This document shows, piece after piece, positions 41,475-45,667 of a DNA stretch of 45,667 nt (position 1 is its first letter; each line of letters begins with the position of its first letter). The translations under genes and the position numbers were made by a program. Origin of the DNA: an uncultured Dorea sp. (GTDB taxonomy: Bacteria > Bacillota > Clostridia > Lachnospirales > Lachnospiraceae); contig CAPEBR010000029.1 in NCBI GenBank assembly GCA_948602995.1, forward strand, positions 1-45,667, in the 5' to 3' direction. The notes under the pieces were generated by a model. It had not been told where the DNA came from. It was given only the letters and a program-made list of their open reading frames with translations, and searched no databases.

Positions 41475-41514
41475 GAAAAGCACCCAACCAATTAAGGCAT
41501 TGAGTGCTTTTTTC
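41475..41514 (+). terminator. Intrinsic terminator of the repressor gene
   Basis: GAAAAGCAC... with GTGCTTTTTT, about 8-bp stem ending in a T-run, about 10 nt after the stop codon. Confidence 0.7.
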
Positions 41515-41538
41515 TGCTCTAAAATCCTATTTTCCTCT

Positions 41539-41561
41539 GAATTTGTCACAGCATTGTCACA
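41539..41561 (+). repeat. Right integrase arm-type site
   Basis: Two TTGTCACA direct copies 11 bp apart, matching 27050-27073 with one mismatch and in the same orientation. It is 59 nt inside the right core site. Confidence 0.6.
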
Positions 41562-41619
41562 AATCTGTTTTTCCAACCTCTGAAAGCGGCTTATTTACTG
41601 CATTTCTACAAATATCATA

Positions 41620-41655
41620 TCAAGTGTTTTTTCTTTACAGACTTATGTTCGTGTT
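41620..41655 (+). repeat. Right attachment site (attR)
   Basis: TCAAGTGTTTTTTCTTTAC (41620-41638) identical to the left core, then 17 bp differing at four positions. It abuts the modular repeat that begins at about 41653. Confidence 0.85.
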
Positions 41656-41820
41656 GCTATTCACAGTAACATTCGCAAATCCATTTAAAATTCGCTTCGC
41701 GAATAGGATTTGCTAACCCCTGAATCATTTTCTTACGGACTTTGCAGTAAATGCAAAGTCCTGTTTGAACAGTAACCTATTCACGGGGCCGTGCACCTCG
41801 CTGCACGGCATCTGAGCCGA
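41653..41820. repeat. Modular intergenic repeat, most complete copy
   Basis: Ordered hairpin modules: A, GTTGCT...AGTAAC (41653-41670); B, GCAAATCC...GGATTTGC (41675-41713); C, GGACTTTGC-AGTAAAT-GCAAAGTCC (41737-41761); then AGTAAC...TTCACGG and D, GCCGTGCA...TGCACGGC (41788-41809). Modules A-B-C in the same order are at 45551-45667. The 41467-41833 gap holds only the terminator, att/arm sites and this repeat. Confidence 0.75.
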
Positions 41821-41833
41821 TAAAGTGGTAGTT

Positions 41834-43075
41834 CTACCGCAATCTTTTACATTCCATATAATAGCGTTTCTCGCGGGCTTCTCCGATGGAAAATGTCTTC
41901 CGGGGCAGAACACCTCCTGCCCGGATTGCCGCAAAAAGCATCCTTTTATCAATGGACTGCAGATAAATTCCACATCCGCCTGTCTGTTTTTCCAGTGACT
42001 CCAGTGACTCCCTGTCGTGAATATAATCAATCCGGACATCCGGATTTTCCATAAGATATTCATCCAGAACGCTCTGCAGAATCTCAACCGGAAGGCGCTC
42101 CCCACGGCCTCTGATCTTGATTCCAGTCATCCTTTCTCCCTGCGAAAATACAATCTCCTCTCCGTTTTCCATATCCATGCCCTGCCCGTTTAGCTTTTTT
42201 TGGAAACGCTCCATTAACCCGGACAGCTCCACATGCAGCAGAAGCCGGTGAATCGGCTCAAAACACAGGGCAGGGCTATGGAGATTCACCACCTCCACAA
42301 GGGCATATCTTGCCGGATGAACCGCTGCCGCATCCGGGGACAGTCCCTGTTTCATGCTTTCCCAGCAGGCCTTTGCACAGGCCAGGGAATGATTCCCGTC
42401 TCCGACTGCAAACAGGAAGCCGTCACTTCCTGTCTGCATCCGTTCAAATTCTGCGGTTACAGCTTCGGCTTCCCCATGCTCAACAGCAAAACCTCTCACA
42501 TGGCCTCCATCCAGCATAAGCTCTGTATCATAGAGCATTTTCAGTTCCGCTCTCCTCTCATACAGAGGCTCTAAAATCCGTTTCTTTGGATCATCCAGCA
42601 GCAGCATGACATGTGGTATCTCAATCTTTGCGTCCTTACGTATCTCCACACGGGGCGGAATCCGGGACAAGACTGTTCCTTCTGTGGCCCTGACCAGCGC
42701 CTTCTGCCCTGGGTCGAAGTCATACTGCTCCAGATCAATCTGTCCCACCAGGCCAATTCGGACGCCGGACTTTGTCACTCTCTCTACAAGGACGTAACCG
42801 GATGAAACTGCGGTCTCCAGTATACGTTCCTTAAGATATGTCTCCATATTATTTTGTATTTTCTGAATCCTCTGTATACGGTCTGAATCATTTCCAAGAT
42901 AAATCTCAGGAAAGATAATATGTAATGTTGAACGCGCAGAGCCCACATAACGCTCAACCTCTGACCAGTAATCCTGCTGGCTTGTAAACTGGTCACAGGC
43001 AATCACTGCCCATTTTGATTTTTCTATTGTATGTTCCGGCAGCAGGATTTCCGCCGGCTGAAAACAAGATTTCAT
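41834..43075 (-). CDS. DUF1015 family protein
   Basis: 413 aa. It matches the widespread DUF1015 family by its layout: AVIACDQFTSQQDYWSEVE near the start, the central FLFAVGDGNHSLACAKACWE and the late YLQSIDKRMLFAAIRAGGVLPRKTFSIGEA. Function is unknown; in other genomes it often sits near serine/amino-acid metabolism genes. AGGAG lies 9 nt upstream. Before the element inserted, this gene would have been the upstream neighbour of ylxM-ffh. Confidence 0.88.
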   Translation of the reverse strand: MKSCFQPAEILLPEHTIEKSKWAVIACDQFTSQQDYWSEVERYVGSARSTLHIIFPEIYLGNDSDRIQRIQKIQNNMETYLKERILETAVSSGYVLVERVTKSGVRIGLVGQIDLEQYDFDPGQKALVRATEGTVLSRIPPRVEIRKDAKIEIPHVMLLLDDPKKRILEPLYERRAELKMLYDTELMLDGGHVRGFAVEHGEAEAVTAEFERMQTGSDGFLFAVGDGNHSLACAKACWESMKQGLSPDAAAVHPARYALVEVVNLHSPALCFEPIHRLLLHVELSGLMERFQKKLNGQGMDMENGEEIVFSQGERMTGIKIRGRGERLPVEILQSVLDEYLMENPDVRIDYIHDRESLESLEKQTGGCGIYLQSIDKRMLFAAIRAGGVLPRKTFSIGEAREKRYYMECKRLR

Positions 43076-43090
43076 AATCGTCCGCTCCTA

Positions 43091-43143
43091 AATCACTTTT
43101 TTACAGTCTGTGCAGTAAATACCCTCGTTCCCCCGAGGCAGAC
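43091..43143. repeat. Modular intergenic repeat, module C copy
   Basis: AATCACTTTTTTACAGTCTG, then TGCAGTAAAT, closing with CAGAC (43106-43143), with an inner hairpin CCTCG / CGAGG. It matches the C module at 45630-45667 and lies just upstream of the DUF1015 gene. Confidence 0.6.
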
Positions 43144-43230
43144 CATCCACAGACCTGTTAATATTTTACCCTTAATCAAACATCATTTCAACAGTATAAT
43201 CCACACTAATTACCAGTACATTCTCGCGCA

Positions 43231-43370
43231 GGATAAATTTTTAGCCTGCAAGGCGGAGGAATGAAGCGTAGTGGTAGCTACGTCGATTGGCGACAACGCG
43301 GCAGATGGAAATTTAGACCAGCGAAATGTAGGGCAAATTCCCCACAATTTGTGACGCACATTTGGCAGAA
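43231..43370. repeat. Structured intergenic element of unknown type
   Basis: About 140 nt with nested pairings: outer AAATTT...AAATTT and CCTGC...GCAG, an inner CGTAG-TGGTAG-CTACG hairpin, then GCAAATT-CCCC-ACAATTTGT. I see no reading frame with a start signal. It could be a dispersed repeat or a structured RNA. The rest of 43076-43482 holds only a module C repeat and a possible promoter near 43403 for the ATPase gene. Confidence 0.45.
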
Positions 43371-43482
43371 AGCAATTTTCAAACACGCTCTAGAATTAAG
43401 AGTTGATTTTTAAGTATGCTTATGATAAGTTTGTAGCAATACAAGTAATTATAGTCCAGGTTTCATTTACGGGGGAAAGTAT

Positions 43483-45066
43483 ATGCCAAAAAACTTTAAC
43501 ACTACAGGTGTATGTATACCAGAATTGCACTACATGGTAAATACCAGGAAACAGATCGATAAAATCATTACTGGCTATGTAGACAAGGGAAGCTATTTCA
43601 CAATAAACCGCGCCCGGCAGTTTGGGAAAACTACAACCTTATATCTTCTGGAGAGGCAGCTGCAAGAGCATTATACAGTGATACGGTTAAGCTTTGAAGC
43701 CGCTGATGAACTGTTTCAGTCCCTTTATACTTTTACAAAAGGGCTCATCCGCGGCATAAGCAGGGAATTAAAAATGCAGAAAGCAGATACAGGCCTCATA
43801 CAGCAATGGGAACAGCCTGTTTCTCATGATCTCCCATTTTCCGACTTAAGCGACCGGATCACGGAGCTGTGTTCAGACAATGAGAAAAAGGTCGTGCTTA
43901 TGATTGATGAGGTTGACAAAAGCGCGGATAATCAGATATTTTTATCCTTTCTTGGACTACTCCGGAATAAATATCTGGAACAGCAGCAGAAAAGAGACCG
44001 CTCCTTCCAGTCTGTAATACTTGCCGGCGTCTATGATATCAAAAATCTAAAACTGAAGATTCACCCCGGGGAAGAGGCGAAATATAACAGCCCGTGGAAT
44101 ATAGCTGCTGATTTTAATCTTGATCTCAGCTTTCAGCCTGACGATATTGCGGGAATGCTTGCGGAATATGATGCAGACTATCATACGGGCATGGATATTC
44201 CTGTCCTCAGCCATTTAATTTATGATTACACAGATGGCTATCCCTATATGGCATCCCGTATCTGCATGATCATTGATCAGCAGATTGCTGGCAGCAAAGA
44301 ATATCCCCTGCGAAAGAATGCATGGACTATACCTGGATTTCTAAATGCAATCCGTATATTTTTGCAGGACAAAAACGCACTTTTTGATGACATGGTAAAG
44401 ACTCTCCATCAATATCCTGTCCTGAAGGAACGGATCGAAGACATTCTGTTCTGTGGTACACGGTACACCTTTGAAATCAACAGCCCGGTCATTAATATCG
44501 GCATTATGTTTGGATTTCTGAAAAATCATGAAAATACAGTTGCAGTCGCGAACCGGATTTTTGAGACAATCCTGTATAACCTGTTTCTCTCCGAAAGGGA
44601 GTTTACTGCCGTCCGGCCTCCTGAACCACAAAATAGCAGAACACCGTTTATTGTTCATGGCATGCTTCAGATGAATCTTGTAATGGAAAAATTCTTCGAG
44701 TATTTTCAGGAGATATGCGGAAATTCCAGTGAAAAATTTATAGGGAATGAAGGCCGCCGGATCTTCCTCATGTATCTTCGTCCCATCATTAATGGCGCGG
44801 GAAATTACTATATTGAAGCCCAGACCCGTGACAGTACACGGACAGATGTAATTGTTGATTACAGAGGGCAGCGATTTGTTATTGAGATGAAGCTGTGGAG
44901 AGGAAAAGCATATAACTCACACGGTGAACAGCAGCTGATTTCATACCTTGATTACTATAAGCTGGATACCGGGTATCTGCTGAGTTTTAACTTTAATAAA
45001 AAGAAAAAGACCGGTATCCGTGAAATACTGACAGAAGGGAAAAAAATTCTAGAGGTCGTTGTATAG
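43483..45066 (+). CDS. AAA-ATPase-like protein with C-terminal PD-(D/E)XK nuclease domain
   Basis: 527 aa. An AAA-like P-loop variant NRARQFGKTTTL is at 42-53, Walker B VVLMIDEVDK at 137-146, and a C-terminal PD-(D/E)XK domain has D455 in TDVIV and EMK at 468-470. It matches the AAA-ATPase_like/DUF1703-type family that is multicopy in many anaerobes and of unknown function; a genome-defence or DNA-processing role is a guess. GGGGG lies 8 nt upstream. The gene is followed 5 nt after its stop by the third GGGGACGGGG palindrome. Confidence 0.85.
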   Translation: MPKNFNTTGVCIPELHYMVNTRKQIDKIITGYVDKGSYFTINRARQFGKTTTLYLLERQLQEHYTVIRLSFEAADELFQSLYTFTKGLIRGISRELKMQKADTGLIQQWEQPVSHDLPFSDLSDRITELCSDNEKKVVLMIDEVDKSADNQIFLSFLGLLRNKYLEQQQKRDRSFQSVILAGVYDIKNLKLKIHPGEEAKYNSPWNIAADFNLDLSFQPDDIAGMLAEYDADYHTGMDIPVLSHLIYDYTDGYPYMASRICMIIDQQIAGSKEYPLRKNAWTIPGFLNAIRIFLQDKNALFDDMVKTLHQYPVLKERIEDILFCGTRYTFEINSPVINIGIMFGFLKNHENTVAVANRIFETILYNLFLSEREFTAVRPPEPQNSRTPFIVHGMLQMNLVMEKFFEYFQEICGNSSEKFIGNEGRRIFLMYLRPIINGAGNYYIEAQTRDSTRTDVIVDYRGQRFVIEMKLWRGKAYNSHGEQQLISYLDYYKLDTGYLLSFNFNKKKKTGIREILTEGKKILEVVV

Positions 45067-45071
45067 AATCG

Positions 45072-45103
45072 GGGACGGGGTATTTTTAAAAATACCCCGT
45101 CCC
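45072..45103. repeat. Intergenic palindrome, copy 3 (GGGGACGGGG family)
   Basis: 16-bp perfect arms, no loop, sequence as copies 1 and 2. It begins 5 nt after the ATPase stop codon and runs into the end of the BIG2 fragment, whose stop codon it provides. Confidence 0.85.
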
Positions 45104-45442
45104 TAGATGCCGAATTTTAACCGTTCCATTCAGCTTTAGGGATTTTCCAGCTTCTATGCTCCTGTTTCCCGAAATCGCAGCCTTTTTCACCACGCCCTTC
45201 ATGACTTTGATCGTATAGACGGCCTTTTTTCCACTGCCGTCTCTGGCCGTTGCGGTAATCTTCACGCTTTTGCCCCCTGCTTTTTTATTAATAGAGACAA
45301 CTCCCTTCCGGCTTACCTTAGCTACATTTTTATTACTGGATGACCACTTTACAGCCCTGTTTACAGTAATTTCTTTCTTTATATAGAAAAATAGAAGAAG
45401 AACTGTAGGCAGCAGTCTTCTTCCATTCCATAAATAAAGCAT
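45086..45442 (-). pseudogene. Truncated Ig-like (BIG2) domain gene fragment
   Basis: The frame encodes one bacterial Ig-like group 2 domain: AVKWSSSNKNVAKVSRKGVVS...SVKITATARDGSGKKAVYTIKV, as found repeated in surface proteins. It begins without signal peptide or recognisable ribosome-binding site and ends RHLGTGYF, where the last residues and the TAA stop come from the palindromic repeat. Both ends are therefore lost; a remnant of a larger cell-surface protein is most likely. Confidence 0.65.
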
Positions 45443-45550
45443 AAGAAGTTGAATATTTAAATTATTCTCTAAATATCCATCTGCATTTTATACCATTCCC
45501 GATTAATATGCAAGTGTTTTTTAGATTTATTCAATATTTCATGTTAGGTA

Positions 45551-45667
45551 GTTACTGTTCACTCCGTGACCAGTAACCTTCGCAAATCCATCTAAAATTC
45601 GCTCCGCGAATAGGATTTGCTCACTCCTGAATCACTTTCTTACGGTCTGTGCAGTAAATGCGCAGAC
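45551..45667. repeat. Modular intergenic repeat, modules A-B-C, to the window edge
   Basis: A: GTTACTGTTCAC...GTGACCAGTAAC (45551-45577). B: GCAAATCC...GGATTTGC (about 45582-45620). C: GTCTGTGC-AGTAAAT-GCGCAGAC (45645-45667), which ends on the final base of the window. The sequence is close to 41653-41761. Confidence 0.7.

Larger units (their letters stand above)
26925..41655. mobile_element. 14.7 kb integrated element, satellite-like, at the ylxM promoter
   Basis: It is bounded by a 36-bp direct repeat (26925-26960 and 41620-41655) whose first 19 bp are identical. The tyrosine integrase is at the left end. At the right end a repressor is divergent from an Xis-like protein and a primase-helicase. 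Nearly all other genes read leftward, with tiny overlaps. No capsid, portal, terminase, tail, lysis, relaxase or secretion genes are seen. The layout (integrase, divergent switch, primase-helicase, iterons beside it) is what is known for phage-inducible chromosomal islands and P4-like satellites. Classification is inference; a degraded ICE or phage-plasmid is the alternative. Confidence 0.85.

Noticed and set aside
26925..41655. Complete prophage or conjugative element
   Set aside because: No capsid, portal, terminase, tail, lysis, relaxase, coupling protein or type IV secretion gene could be recognised.

Overview
The window reads as a chromosomal segment of a Gram-positive gut-type Clostridia, most likely Lachnospiraceae. 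This is inferred from gene content: the rpsP-khpA-rimM-trmD-rplS-lepB-rbgA-lepB-rnhB-yraN run, KtrAB, a LeuA of the long type, consistent AGGAGG ribosome-binding sites and sigma-A type promoters. No rRNA is present; there is one tRNA (Thr, anticodon CGT). Species cannot be fixed from the sequence alone.

Host region 1 (1-26.9 kb, almost all on the minus strand). It begins with a 2-isopropylmalate synthase fused to an AraC-type DNA-binding domain, a Na+/solute symporter, and a six-gene run argH-asd-ppk1-topB-hexapeptide protein-mgsA that ends in a strong hairpin. Next come queH, a divergent two-gene ABC importer fragment (ATPase and permease, no binding protein), KtrAB potassium uptake, tRNA-Thr, an MscS channel, pgeF, and the ribosome/secretion/RNA-modification cluster from yraN back to ylxM-ffh. 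Small palindromic and modular intergenic repeats are scattered through this part.

Accessory region (about 26.93-41.65 kb). A 14.7 kb integrated element lies immediately upstream of ylxM-ffh. It is bounded by a 36-bp imperfect direct repeat (19 bp identical) that overlaps the -35 box of the ylxM promoter. A tyrosine integrase sits at the left end; a CI-like repressor divergent from an Xis-like small protein and a P4/D5-type primase-helicase sit at the right end. In between are tightly overlapped small genes, a ParB-like protein, a HIRAN protein, an ERCC4-type nuclease, a J-domain protein, an orphan HicB and two XRE regulators. I see no capsid, terminase, tail, relaxase or type IV secretion genes, so the element resembles a phage satellite (PICI/P4-like) or a cryptic integrative element more than a prophage or ICE. 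It has several unexplained non-coding structures: three clusters of 9-bp iterons around the HIRAN/XRE genes, a second iteron family beside the primase, a roughly 1.2 kb array of degenerate ~30-nt units plus a second degenerate family, and strong enrichment of the 9-mer GGCAGCAGG.

Host region 2 (41.65-45.67 kb). A dense block of modular intergenic hairpin repeats is followed by a DUF1015 gene, a structured intergenic repeat, an AAA-ATPase/PD-(D/E)XK protein, a truncated Ig-like (BIG2) gene fragment whose stop codon is supplied by a palindromic repeat, and another copy of the modular repeat running to the window edge.
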